A stretch of DNA of 64,000 nt. Source: Pseudooceanicola marinus. Its GTDB lineage: Bacteria > Pseudomonadota > Alphaproteobacteria > Rhodobacterales > Rhodobacteraceae. The DNA lies in NCBI RefSeq assembly GCF_002786295.1, contig NZ_PGTC01000024.1, forward strand, positions 62,001 through 126,000, given 5' to 3'. Positions 56,757 through 64,000 of the stretch are shown here, in pieces. Made by a program: the position numbers and the translations under genes. The stretch's first letter is position 1; the number at the start of each line of letters is the position of its first letter. The notes beneath the pieces were generated by a model. It was not told the origin of the DNA. It worked only from the letters and a program-made list of their open reading frames with translations, and made no database searches.

Positions 56757-57401
56757 ATGCAACGTACCCATATCCCTGGCATTCTTGCCATGGCCGCGAT
56801 CGTCGTGGCCTCCAATATCCTGGTTCAGTTCCTGATCCTCGACGGCCTCCTGACCTGGGGTGCCTTCACCTATCCCTTCGCCTTTCTCGTCACCGACGTG
56901 ATGAACCGCCTCTACGGCCCGGCCGCCGCGCGGCGGGTGATCCTGGCCGGTTTCATCGCCGGAATCCTCTGTTCCCTGATCGGCACGCAGATCATGCTGC
57001 AGGGCGACGGCTACACCTACGCCGCCGTGGCGCTGCGCGTGGCCGTGGGCTCGGCCCTGGCCTTCCTGGTGGCGCAACTGGTCGACGTGGCCGTCTTCGA
57101 CCGCCTGCGCCAGGGCAACTGGTGGCGCGCGCCTCTGGTCAGCTCGATCATCGGATCTGCCCTGGACACCACCATCTTCTTCACCGTCGGCTTCGCGCAG
57201 GTCATCACGATCTTCGGTGCGAACGCCGATGCGGAGATCTCCTGGGCCTGGGAAAGCGTGCCCTTCATGACCATCGGCCCCGCCGTGCCGCTGTGGGTCT
57301 CTCTGGCCGTGGCCGACTGGGGGGTGAAACTGGCGCTGGTGCTGGTCGCCCTGCTGCCTTTCCGGGCGCTGACGGGCAAAAAATCCGCAAGCCCTGCATA
57401 A
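56757..57401 (+). CDS. yhhQ: Queuosine precursor transporter (YhhQ/VUT family)
   Basis: A 214-residue membrane protein with five to six TM helices. TYPFAFLVTDVMNRLYGPAAAR and ALDTTIFFTVGFAQV are the family signatures. It imports preQ0/preQ1 for queuosine in tRNA. I looked for a preQ1 riboswitch in the 72-bp gap before it and did not find one. A candidate regulatory RNA lies just downstream. Confidence 0.92.
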   Translation: MQRTHIPGILAMAAIVVASNILVQFLILDGLLTWGAFTYPFAFLVTDVMNRLYGPAAARRVILAGFIAGILCSLIGTQIMLQGDGYTYAAVALRVAVGSALAFLVAQLVDVAVFDRLRQGNWWRAPLVSSIIGSALDTTIFFTVGFAQVITIFGANADAEISWAWESVPFMTIGPAVPLWVSLAVADWGVKLALVLVALLPFRALTGKKSASPA

Positions 57402-57471
57402 AGTGTTTTGTTGTTAACGAGTTCCGTGCCACCCTTTCTGTATCGGAAACAAGCAGAAAGGAGGTGCTCTA

Positions 57472-57528
57472 GTGTCTATTGAGGTATTGGAGAAAGGGTT
57501 CGGAACAGTCTGGAGGGTGAACGTCTGA
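57472..57528 (+). CDS. 18-residue small ORF with extended Shine-Dalgarno
   Basis: GTG 57472 reads MSIEVLEKGFGTVWRVNV then TGA. AGAAAGGAGGTG upstream matches the 16S rRNA 3' end over 12 nt, far longer than usual, and the GGAGG-to-start spacing is 7 nt. This argues that the ORF is translated, or that the site serves as a regulatory ribosome-binding site. Homologues were not checked. Confidence 0.5.
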   Translation: MSIEVLEKGFGTVWRVNV

Positions 57529-57593
57529 GGCAGCCCTCGGGCGTTGAAACTCCGGGTTGGTTCGCCTAACCGAACCACCTCCTGATCTCGAGA

Positions 57594-57624
57594 GGGCCGT
57601 TCCTGCCGAAGGAGCGGCCCTTTT
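57594..57624 (+). terminator. Terminator after the small ORF
   Basis: GGGCCGTTCC (57594-57603) with GGAGCGGCCC (57611-57620), 10 bp with one G-U, loop TGCCGAA, then TTTT. Strong Rho-independent form. Confidence 0.93.
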
Positions 57625-57644
57625 CCGTTGCGGTCAGGCGCGGG

Positions 57645-57713
57645 GGTTGGGGGCCTTGCCCCCCTTGGACCGTACCGGCCCAATTCCCCCCAGAGTATTT
57701 CGGGCTGTCGGAT
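57645..57713 (+). repeat. Two-hairpin intergenic repeat, copy 4
   Basis: GGGGGC-CTT-GCCCCC (57649-57663), a TTGG...CCAA stem, then TTCCCCCCAGAGTATTT and GGGCTGTCGGAT. The GCTGTCGGAT tail is shared with copy 5. Confidence 0.8.
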
Positions 57714-57793
57714 GAGAGGGGCGCCGGTTTGAGCTTCGGCCGGATCGTGCCATATGAAAGCGGGGCGCCATCGGGGCGCGAAGAGGTTTGGCA

Positions 57794-58207
57794 ATGCTGC
57801 GGATCACGGATCAGATCGCGATTGAGGACTGGGAGCTGGTGGAGCAATTCATCCGCGCCTCGGGTCCCGGCGGCCAGAACGTGAACAAGGTCTCCACCGC
57901 AGTCGAGCTGCGTTTCGAGGCGGAGCGGTCGCCCAATCTGCCCGAGCCGGTCAAACGTCGGCTGCGGCGGCTGGCCGGGCGGCGTTGGACCAAGGACGGC
58001 GCGGTGGTGATCCAGGTCTCGGAGGAGCGCAGCCAGGCCCGCAACCGCGACTTGGCGCGGGAACGGCTGGCGGAGCTGGTGCGCAAAGCGACGGTGGTGC
58101 CGAAACGCCGGATCCCGACGAAGGTGTCGAAGAACCAAAAGCGCAAGCGCGTGGAGGCGAAGAAGGCGCGGAGCGAGGTGAAGGAAGGGAGGGGGTGGGA
58201 GAGGTGA
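57794..58207 (+). CDS. arfB: Alternative ribosome-rescue factor ArfB (peptidyl-tRNA hydrolase)
   Basis: A 137-residue YaeJ/ArfB protein. The GGQ catalytic motif is SGPGGQNVNKVSTAV near residue 28. The C-terminal basic tail (KRRIPTKVSKNQKRKRV...) enters the mRNA channel of stalled ribosomes. It releases peptides from ribosomes without stop codons. ATG 57794; an upstream TTG is not needed. Confidence 0.94.
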   Translation: MLRITDQIAIEDWELVEQFIRASGPGGQNVNKVSTAVELRFEAERSPNLPEPVKRRLRRLAGRRWTKDGAVVIQVSEERSQARNRDLARERLAELVRKATVVPKRRIPTKVSKNQKRKRVEAKKARSEVKEGRGWER

Positions 58208-58411
58208 GTTTCCCCTCACGAGGGAAAGCTTGCGCCTAGGGTGAGTGAAATCCACCATTCGGTGGACACCCCGGAACGAAGAATTGACACCTACTCTAAG
58301 GAATGCGATGAGAAGTTCTTCTACCGCCATGAGCAATAGAATACGCTAGACAGCCAGACACGAGCACAGTCTGAGACTGCCACGATAAGCTAATAAGCTG
58401 CTCCGTATATC
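58208..58411. other. Low-GC, non-coding gap between arfB and pncB
   Basis: 204 bp of markedly lower GC than the neighbours (by eye ~50%). The segment around 58246-58290 (GAAATCCACCATTCGGTGGA, then ACACCCCGG and TTGACACC) includes the inverted repeat TCCACC-ATTC-GGTGGA. It might be a remnant of an inserted element, but no transposase or terminal repeats are visible. Confidence 0.45.
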
Positions 58412-59704
58412 CTAAACCACAACCTCGAACCGCTGCTGCTCCCCAACCCCGAACACCCGCTTGTACCGGGCGATCTCGCTCTCCGGCCCCATGGCCTTCT
58501 CGGGGTTGTCCGACAGCTTCACCGTCGGGTGGCCGTCCGCCGCAATCGCCTTGCAGACCAGCGAAAACGGCGCCAGGGCATCGTTCGGCGCCAGGCCGCG
58601 GAAATCATTGGTCAGCAGGGTGCCCCAGCCGAAGCTGGCCTTCACGCGGCCGTGGAACTGGTGCGAGAGTTCCTCGATCTTCTCCACGTCCAGCCCGTCG
58701 GAGAAGATGACCAGCTTCTCGGTCGGGTCCTCGCCGCGGCTTTTCCACCAGTCGATGGCCGTCTCGGCCCCCGTCGCCGGGTCGCCGCTGTCGATGCGGA
58801 TGCCGGTCCAGCCGGCCAGCCAGTCGGGGGCGTTCTTCAGGAAACCCGCCGTGCCGTAGGTGTCGGGCAGGATGATGCGCAGGTTACCGGAATGCTCCTC
58901 GTGCCAGTCAGCCAGCACGTCATAGGGGGCACGCGCCAGCGCCGCATCGTCGGGGGCGAGGGCCGAATAGACCATGGGCAGCTCATGGGCGTTGGTGCCC
59001 ACGGCCTCCAGGTCGCGCTTCATGGCGATCAGGCAGTTGGAGGTGCCGATGAAGGCCTCGCCCAGCCCCTCGGTCATCGCCTGCACGCACCAGTCCTGCC
59101 AGAGATAGCTGTGCCGCCGGCGGGTGCCGAAATCGGCGATCTTCAGATCCGGCAGGTCGCGCAGCCGCTCGATCTTCTCCCAGAGCTTCGCCATGGCGCG
59201 GGCATAGAGGACCTCCAGCTCGAACTTGCCCATCTGGTGCAGCACGGCGCGGCCGCGCAGCTCCATGAGGATGGCGAGCGCCGGGATCTCCCACAGCATG
59301 ACCTCGTGCCACTTGCCCTCGAAGGTCAGCTCGTACTGGTCGCCGCGCCGTTCCAGCGTGTAGGGCGGCAGGCGCATGCCCTCGAACCACTCCATGAAAT
59401 CGGAGCGGAACATCTGGCGCTTGCCGTAGAAGGTGTTGCCGCGCAGCCAGGTGCTCTCCCCGCGGGTCAGCGAGAGGGAGCGCACGTGGTCGAGCTGTTC
59501 GCGCAGTTCGCCCTCGTCGATCATCTTGGCCAGGGGCACGTCGGCCGAGCGGTTGATAAGAGAGAAGGTGACGGTCGTGTCGGGCTTGTTGCGGAAGACC
59601 GACTGGCACATCAACAGCTTGTAGAAATCCGTGTCGATCAGGGACCGGACGATCGGGTCGATCTTCCATTTGTGATTGTGGACGCGGGTTGCGATGTCGA
59701 CCAT
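58412..59704 (-). CDS. pncB: Nicotinate phosphoribosyltransferase
   Basis: A 430-residue NAD-salvage enzyme forming nicotinate mononucleotide. LIDTDFYKLLMCQSVF at the N-terminus, IADFGTRRRHSY, FIGTSNCLIAMK, GIRIDSGDPATG and the phosphoribosyl site FSDGLDVEKIEEL (near the C-terminus) are typical. I chose ATG 59704 (MVDIATRVHNHKWKIDPIVR) with AGGGAGG upstream. The longer in-frame extension upstream is low-complexity and not family-like. pncA, one gene away, supplies its nicotinate. Confidence 0.94.
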   Translation of the reverse strand: MVDIATRVHNHKWKIDPIVRSLIDTDFYKLLMCQSVFRNKPDTTVTFSLINRSADVPLAKMIDEGELREQLDHVRSLSLTRGESTWLRGNTFYGKRQMFRSDFMEWFEGMRLPPYTLERRGDQYELTFEGKWHEVMLWEIPALAILMELRGRAVLHQMGKFELEVLYARAMAKLWEKIERLRDLPDLKIADFGTRRRHSYLWQDWCVQAMTEGLGEAFIGTSNCLIAMKRDLEAVGTNAHELPMVYSALAPDDAALARAPYDVLADWHEEHSGNLRIILPDTYGTAGFLKNAPDWLAGWTGIRIDSGDPATGAETAIDWWKSRGEDPTEKLVIFSDGLDVEKIEELSHQFHGRVKASFGWGTLLTNDFRGLAPNDALAPFSLVCKAIAADGHPTVKLSDNPEKAMGPESEIARYKRVFGVGEQQRFEVVV

Positions 59705-60033
59705 GGGGCCCTCCCTGGATATCGGGACGATAAAGCAGGGGAGGGGGTTGGAATGCAAGGGTGGCGGGACGGCGGATCGCCCGGCGCGTCCGGGCCGTTC
59801 CGGGGCTTGACCTCCGACAGCGGGTCCGTCCCCCGCCGCACTCCCGCCCGATTTCCGCCCAAACCCGGCCCGCAACCCGCCGCCAAACGGCCCCGCACCG
59901 GCCCCGGTCGTGTCCCGGGGTTGCCGCAATTCTACCGGACAAGGGGATCACAGTTAATAGCACGTTATTTCCAGTGGTGGTCCAAGACACAGCTTCAGAC
60001 CTGTTCCGACCTGGCGCCGAGGGGATGCCCCCG
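59705..60033. promoter_or_regulatory. 329-bp divergent region, pncB / hypothetical gene
   Basis: Very GC-rich with Pro/Arg-like triplets on the left, then an AT-rich patch at 59945-59980 (CACAGTTAATAGCACGTTAT) that probably holds the promoter for the rightward hypothetical gene. No gene is seen. Confidence 0.45.
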
Positions 60034-60732
60034 ATGAACTATGATTTCGACATGCATTCGGTTCTGCCGCTGGCCGCGCAGAGGAAGGCCCGTACCGAGG
60101 GCCGCAAGGGCGATCTGTCGGGACAACAGATCGCCCTTTTCCGCGACCGGCGCGTCGCCGACGCCCTTCGAGCGGCGGATCGCGAAGTGCAGGAGCTGTT
60201 CCTGGAATCCGGTTTCGGCCTGACCAGCTGGGTCAGCGACCTGCCACCGGGACGCTTCCGCGCCATCGACGAAGAGGCCCGCAACGCCGCCATCGCCCGG
60301 TTCGCCGCCAACCTGCGCGCCTCGCGCGGGCGGCTGCGGACCAGCAACTGGGGCGGCTTCTCGATCAGCGATTTCACCGATGGCTACCTGAATGCCAGCC
60401 CGTTGCCGCAGCCGGTCGGGATCCTCGCCGGCAGGACCTCCGACCCCGTGCCGCCCACGCCGGACATGTCGCCGGACCTGGTCCCGCCGAGTGAGCTGGC
60501 CATGCGGACCCGGGCGCGCCTGCGCCGCCGTCGACGCAACGGCCTTCGCCAGCTGTCCCTCCGGACCGGCGCGCAACTGGCCCGGCTGAGCCCGCTGCAG
60601 AAGGTCTGCGCCCTGGGGGCCGGCCTGGTCGCCTGGATGCTGGCGCTGACGATCTGGCACATTCTGGACAACGGCCTGGGCGTGGAAATCGCCCATGCCA
60701 TGGCGCGGATCACGGCCCGGCTGGGCCCCTGA
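60034..60732 (+). CDS. Hypothetical protein with C-terminal TM segment
   Basis: A 232-residue protein with no recognised domain. The N-terminal half is charged (FRDRRVADALRAADREVQEL and RFRAIDEEARNAAIARFAA). A proline-rich linker (ILAGRTSDPVPPTPDMSPDL) follows, then a basic stretch (RARLRRRRRNGLRQL), and one TM near residues 195-212 (GAGLVAWMLALTIWHIL). Topology predicts a cytoplasmic N-terminus. ATG 60034 was chosen for GAGGGG 9 nt upstream. It lies between pncB and pncA on the opposite strand. Confidence 0.65.
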   Translation: MNYDFDMHSVLPLAAQRKARTEGRKGDLSGQQIALFRDRRVADALRAADREVQELFLESGFGLTSWVSDLPPGRFRAIDEEARNAAIARFAANLRASRGRLRTSNWGGFSISDFTDGYLNASPLPQPVGILAGRTSDPVPPTPDMSPDLVPPSELAMRTRARLRRRRRNGLRQLSLRTGAQLARLSPLQKVCALGAGLVAWMLALTIWHILDNGLGVEIAHAMARITARLGP

Positions 60733-60805
60733 CCGCCACCGAGACCCGCTTGCCGCCCTTATGGGACCCCCGTTTCACGGGGAAGGGCGGCGCGGAGCCG
60801 CGGGA

Positions 60806-61402
60806 TCAGGCGAGGATGACGCCCGCCTCTGCCATGGCCGTTTCGGCCGCGGCAAGCGAGCCGTCCATGTCGATCCCGCGGCACAGCTCCCGCCGCACCG
60901 TCACCTTGAACCCCAGTTTCGCCGCATCCACCGCGCTGTAGTTGACGCAGAAATCGGTGGCGAGGCCGACCATCACCAGATCGGTGATGCCGCGGCTGCG
61001 CAGGTAGCCTTCCAGCCCCGTGGGCGTGACGTGGTCATTTTCGAAGAAGGCGGAATAGCTGTCGATCGCCGGGTTGAACCCCTTGCGGATGATCAGGTCG
61101 GCCCGATCCACGGTCAGATCCGGATGAAATTTCGCCCCGTCGGAGCCCTGGATGCAGTGATCGGGCCAGAGGACCTGCGGGCCATAGGGCATCTCGGTCA
61201 TCGACATCACCTCGGCCCCTGGGTGGGTGGAGGCAAAGGAGGAATGGCCCGCCGGGTGCCAGTCCTGGGTCAGCACCACCACCGGGCTTTCGACCATCAG
61301 CGCGTTGATGCCGGGGACGATCTGATCGCCCTCAGCCACGGCCAGGGCACCGCCCGGGCAGAAGTCCTTCTGCACGTCGATCACGATGAGGGCCTCGGTC
61401 AT
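60806..61402 (-). CDS. pncA: Nicotinamidase
   Basis: A 198-residue isochorismatase-type amidase converting nicotinamide to nicotinate. LIVIDVQKDFCPGG holds the catalytic Asp; LTQDWHPAGHSSFAS supplies metal-binding Asp/His; Lys lies in LIIRKGFNP; the nucleophile Cys lies in ATDFCVNYSAVD. ATG 61402. Together with pncB it forms NAD salvage. Confidence 0.95.
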   Translation of the reverse strand: MTEALIVIDVQKDFCPGGALAVAEGDQIVPGINALMVESPVVVLTQDWHPAGHSSFASTHPGAEVMSMTEMPYGPQVLWPDHCIQGSDGAKFHPDLTVDRADLIIRKGFNPAIDSYSAFFENDHVTPTGLEGYLRSRGITDLVMVGLATDFCVNYSAVDAAKLGFKVTVRRELCRGIDMDGSLAAAETAMAEAGVILA

Positions 61403-61605
61403 GGGATATCTCCTTCTGCGGCGCGGGCAGCCCCGCGATCTCGCGCGCAGCTTCGCCCCTGACCCGGCGGGGGTCAATCAGGTCACGCAGCCCATAGGTC
61501 AGCACCCGGCAGGGCGCTGCCGCCCCTGCCCGTGAAACGGGCGCTATTGCCGCAGGGGCGCCAGGGGCCTTGCCCGACAGGCGGCGGGGCGCTAATCCGC
61601 GCCTC
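61403..61605. other. Divergent gap, pncA / trhO
   Basis: 203 bp of GC-rich sequence. It includes short GC-rich inverted repeats (GGGGCGCCAGGGGCC). Promoters are not visible. No gene. Confidence 0.35.
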
Positions 61606-62517
61606 ATGTTCACCGTCTGCGCCCTCTATCACTTCACCCGTTTCGATGATCCGGCTGCGATCCGCGGCCCCCTGCTGGCGCTTTGCGAGCGCGAGAAGAT
61701 CTGCGGCTCGCTGCTGCTGGCGCGGGAAGGGGTCAATGGCACCATCGCCGGCTCCGCGGCCGGCATCGACGCCGTTCTGGCCCATATCCGCGCCCTGCCC
61801 GGCTGTGCCGACCTGGAATGGAAACTCTCCACCGCCAGCGAGCGCCCCTTTGCCCGCATGAAGGTGCGGCTGAAGAAAGAGATCGTCACCATGGGCCAGC
61901 CGGATGTCGATCCGCTGGCCGCCGTCGGACACTATGTCGAACCGGCGGAGTGGAACCAGCTGATCCGCAGCCCCGACGTCGCCGTCATCGACACCCGCAA
62001 CGACTACGAGGTGGCCATCGGCACCTTTGAAGGAGCGGTGGATCCGCAGACCGTCAGCTTCCGCGAGTTCCCCGCCTGGTGGGAAGAAAACAAGGACCGG
62101 TTCCACAACAAGCGCATCGCCATGTTCTGCACCGGCGGCATCCGCTGCGAGAAGTCGACAAACTTCCTGATGGGTCAGGGAATAGAGGATGTGTACCACC
62201 TGAAGGGCGGCATCCTGAAATACCTCGAAGAGGTGCCGGCGGAGGACAGTGCCTGGCAGGGCGAGTGTTTCGTCTTCGACCGGCGCGTCTCCGTGGGGCA
62301 CGGGCTGACCGAAGGGCCGCATATCCTGTGCCATGCCTGCCGCCGCCCGATCCTGCCCGAGGACCGCGCCCGGCCCGAGTACGAGGAAGGCGTGTCCTGC
62401 CACCTGTGCATCGACGAGACGACCGAGGCCGACAAGGCCCGGTTCCGCGAACGGCAAAAGCAGATCGCCCTGGCCAAGGCGCGTGGCGAGAAGCACCTGA
62501 CCGAGTTGGACGACTAG
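61606..62517 (+). CDS. trhO: tRNA uridine hydroxylase TrhO (rhodanese-related)
   Basis: A 303-residue protein of the YceA/TrhO type, which hydroxylates U34 (ho5U) of tRNA. The N-terminal half has [17 protein letters not shown]. The rhodanese domain has [16 protein letters not shown] and catalytic Cys in [15 protein letters not shown]. The C-terminal zinc-like Cys set is in [10 protein letters not shown] and CHLCIDE. A CPT-like gene follows 4 bp later. Confidence 0.94.
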   Translation: MFTVCALYHFTRFDDPAAIRGPLLALCEREKICGSLLLAREGVNGTIAGSAAGIDAVLAHIRALPGCADLEWKLSTASERPFARMKVRLKKEIVTMGQPDVDPLAAVGHYVEPAEWNQLIRSPDVAVIDTRNDYEVAIGTFEGAVDPQTVSFREFPAWWEENKDRFHNKRIAMFCTGGIRCEKSTNFLMGQGIEDVYHLKGGILKYLEEVPAEDSAWQGECFVFDRRVSVGHGLTEGPHILCHACRRPILPEDRARPEYEEGVSCHLCIDETTEADKARFRERQKQIALAKARGEKHLTELDD

Positions 62518-62521
62518 GACC

Positions 62522-63073
62522 ATGGCCCGGGTGATCTTCCTGCATGGCGCGTCCAGCGCGGGGAAATCCACCCTGGCCCGGGCCCTGCAACAGGCCCTTC
62601 CCGACCCCTGGTGGCATGTCTCGATCGACAAGCTGCGTGATGCGGGGGTGCTGCCGCTGGCCCGTTTCGCCACCGGCGAGTTTGACTGGACGGCGGCGCG
62701 GGCGCCCTTCTTCGATGGGTTCCACGCCAGCTTGGGCGCCTATGCGGCGGCGGGCAACGATCTGATCCTGGAGCACATCCTGGACACACCCGGTTGGCTG
62801 GCCGATCTGACACGGATCCTGGCCGGGCACGACGTGCTTTTCGTCGCGCTGCATTGCCCGCTGGAGGTGCTGGAAGCCCGCGAAGCCGCCCGGGGCGACC
62901 GCCCGGTCGGCAGCGCGGCGCAGGATTTCCGCACTATCCACACCGGGCTGACCTATGACCTGGAGTTGCAGAGCCTAGACGGTGTCGACGTCAACGTGAC
63001 CCGGGTGATCGCCGCCCTGGCCGAGGCACCGCGCCGTTCGGTCTTCGCGCGCGGGGGCGCTCCCCGGCCCTGA
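62522..63073 (+). CDS. Chloramphenicol phosphotransferase-like P-loop kinase
   Basis: A 183-residue protein. Walker A FLHGASSAGKSTLARAL; REAARGDRPVGSAAQDFRTI and HTGLTYDLELQSLD match the CPT family (O-phosphotransferase from Streptomyces). In non-producers this family is broad and substrate unknown. ATG 62522 lies four bases after the trhO stop, so co-translation is likely. Confidence 0.8.
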   Translation: MARVIFLHGASSAGKSTLARALQQALPDPWWHVSIDKLRDAGVLPLARFATGEFDWTAARAPFFDGFHASLGAYAAAGNDLILEHILDTPGWLADLTRILAGHDVLFVALHCPLEVLEAREAARGDRPVGSAAQDFRTIHTGLTYDLELQSLDGVDVNVTRVIAALAEAPRRSVFARGGAPRP

Positions 63074-63245
63074 CGGCCGCTTCGCCCAAGCAGGGCACTG
63101 GGGGTCGCCGGTGTGAGATCCGTCTTCCGTTTGCCACCCAGCGGCAGTGAATGTGCGCCGCCTTTCCCACCCGTCCCGGATCAGCCCCCGCGCGGTCCGG
63201 CGCATAGGGGACCGGACGCGGGGTTACGCTCCACCATGCCGACGC

Positions 63246-64000
63246 TCAGCCATAGCTGCGCACCAGGCTGGAGGCCAGCAGTGTCCAGCCATCGGCGATG
63301 ACGAAGAAGGACAGTTTGAAGGGCAGCGACACGATCGCCGGGGGCACCATCATCATCCCCATCGACATCAGCACCGCCGCCACCACCAGGTCGATGATCA
63401 GGAAGGGCAGGAACAGCAGGAAACCGATCTGGAAGGCGCGGGCGATCTCGGACAGCATGAACGACGGGATCAGGACCGACAGCGGCGCCTCCGGCCCGGT
63501 CTCGATCTGGTCGGCATCGGGGCGCAGGGCGGCCATGGCCTCGAAGGTGTCCACATCCATGCGGTTGGCCATGAAGCCGCGGAAGGGATCGACGGCGCGC
63601 GGCAGGGCCTCTTCGACTGTCAGCCGTTCCTCGATCAGAGGGGAGATGCCCGCCGACCAGCTTTCGGTCATCACCGGCTCCATGATGAACCAGGTCAGGA
63701 ACAGCGCCAGCGAGACGATCAGCATGTTGGGCGGCGCCTGTTGCAGCCCGAGCGCCTGGCGCAGGATCGACAGGACGGTGACGAGGAAGGGGAAGCAGGT
63801 GATGGTGATCAGGATGCCTGGCGCCAGGCTGAGCACCGTGATCAGCAGGATCATCTGGATCCCGCGCGCCGAAAGCGAGCTGCCCTCACCCAGGTCCAGC
63901 GTCAGATCCTGGGCTCCGGCCGGGCCACCCATGACCAGCAGGGCCAGCAGCAGAGGCAGGCAGGCGAAGCCTGGGGACAAGATCGGGCGACGCGCCGGGC
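63246..64000 (-). CDS. fliP: Flagellar type III export protein FliP, start outside window or TTG
   Basis: At least 244 residues of FliP. A hydrophobic signal peptide-like N-terminus (LPLLLALLVMGGPAGAQDLT) is followed by ILITVLSLAPGILITITCFP, FPFLVTVLSILRQALGLQQA and PPNMLIVSLALFLTWFIM. The C-terminal helices are ILIPSFMLSEIARAFQIGFL, FLIIDLVVAAVLMSMGMM and KLSFFVIADGWTLL. It forms the export gate with FliQ/FliR. The reading frame stays open to the window edge with TTG at 63980 as the only candidate start, so the true start is probably just outside. Confidence 0.93.
   Translation of the reverse strand, partial: PARRPILSPGFACLPLLLALLVMGGPAGAQDLTLDLGEGSSLSARGIQMILLITVLSLAPGILITITCFPFLVTVLSILRQALGLQQAPPNMLIVSLALFLTWFIMEPVMTESWSAGISPLIEERLTVEEALPRAVDPFRGFMANRMDVDTFEAMAALRPDADQIETGPEAPLSVLIPSFMLSEIARAFQIGFLLFLPFLIIDLVVAAVLMSMGMMMVPPAIVSLPFKLSFFVIADGWTLLASSLVRSYG

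Larger units (their letters stand above)
57421..57624 (+). ncRNA. Candidate regulatory RNA with alternative anti-Shine-Dalgarno pairings
   Basis: The Shine-Dalgarno region CAGAAAGGAGGTG (57454-57466) can pair with CACCCTTTCTG (57430-57440; 11 bp with a 2-nt bulge). Its AGGAGGTG (57459-57466) can also pair perfectly with CACCTCCT (57576-57583). A third alternative, GTTCCG (57421-57426) with CGGAAAC (57444-57450), crosses the first pairing. The transcript could end at the terminator 57594-57624. The 5' end is not defined; it may be the tail of the yhhQ mRNA or a separate transcript. Confidence 0.5.
57402..57793. other. 392-bp region between yhhQ and arfB: regulatory RNA candidate and repeat copy 4
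   Basis: Contents in order: an upstream anti-Shine-Dalgarno segment (57430-57440), a long Shine-Dalgarno region (57454-57466), an 18-codon ORF (57472-57528), a stem-loop (57559-57576), a second anti-Shine-Dalgarno (57576-57583), a terminator (57594-57624), and repeat copy 4 (57645-57713). Each is listed or discussed separately. Confidence 0.6.

Noticed and set aside
57421-57466. A stable pseudoknot formed by both crossing helices at the small-ORF Shine-Dalgarno
   Set aside because: The 3-nt loops are too short to span the 11-bp helix; I treat the helices as alternatives.

Overview
The window is high-GC DNA (by eye about 65-68%) that is densely coded on both strands. Gene content points to an alphaproteobacterium of the order Rhodobacterales, probably a marine or salt-exposed Roseobacter-type organism. 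The pointers are a CcrM-type GANTC methyltransferase, a Rhodobacter-like petABC (cytochrome bc1) operon whose Rieske gene starts at GTG, an Atg22-like MFS protein, and a glucosylglycerol (osmolyte) operon. I see no rRNA, prophage, complete insertion sequence or CRISPR array. There is one tRNA gene (Lys, UUU).

Layout. 1-8.8 kb: 5' part of polA, a zinc-finger protein, a HIT protein, a glycosyltransferase/sulfotransferase pair, TetR/darcynin/SDR, ccrM and rnhB. 8.9-11.6 kb: a secreted Gly/Asn/His protein, then an operon with an unusual membrane-anchored winged-helix-like protein and pxpA, preceded by three palindromes. 11.6-18 kb: a polyamine/opine-type ABC importer with outsized permeases, facing a TetR gene with two matching operator-like boxes. 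18-23.3 kb: lysine/pipecolate catabolism (hglS, amaA, amaB) with a divergent LysR gene. 23.3-27.4 kb: ferri-siderophore uptake (esterase, TonB receptor, AraC regulator). 27.4-31.1 kb: gpsA, a HAD phosphatase and ggpS, which together would make glucosylglycerol. 31.2-35.9 kb: tRNA-Lys, dapF, mtaB, a PaiB-like gene, a GST gene and an outer-membrane protein. 36.1-38.9 kb: petABC. 39.2-46.7 kb: pbpC plus a giant alpha-2-macroglobulin. 46.9-56.7 kb: a hybrid kinase, yaaA, recQ, a YggT-family gene, a thioesterase, an MFS gene, mepA and a phytase-like lipoprotein. 56.7-58.2 kb: yhhQ, a candidate regulatory RNA with an 18-codon ORF, and arfB. 58.4-63.1 kb: pncB, a hypothetical gene, pncA, trhO and a CPT-like kinase. 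The right edge enters flagellar fliP.

Points most worth a second look are these. (1) An RNA at about 57.42-57.62 kb has an 18-codon ORF whose Shine-Dalgarno region complements the 16S 3' end over 12 nt. That region is also complementary to one segment upstream and one downstream, and a terminator follows; arfB lies beyond. (2) gpsA has no ATG/GTG/TTG at its expected start, but has an ATC behind a strong Shine-Dalgarno sequence. (3) Three palindromes of core TATC(C/G)GATA lie on roughly one helix face upstream of a gene pair encoding a membrane winged-helix-like protein. (4) A two-hairpin intergenic repeat occurs in five recognisable copies. (5) The ccrM leader carries three GANTC sites and a DnaA-box-like sequence.

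All calls come from reading the sequence; no database search was run. Residue and domain positions are approximate.
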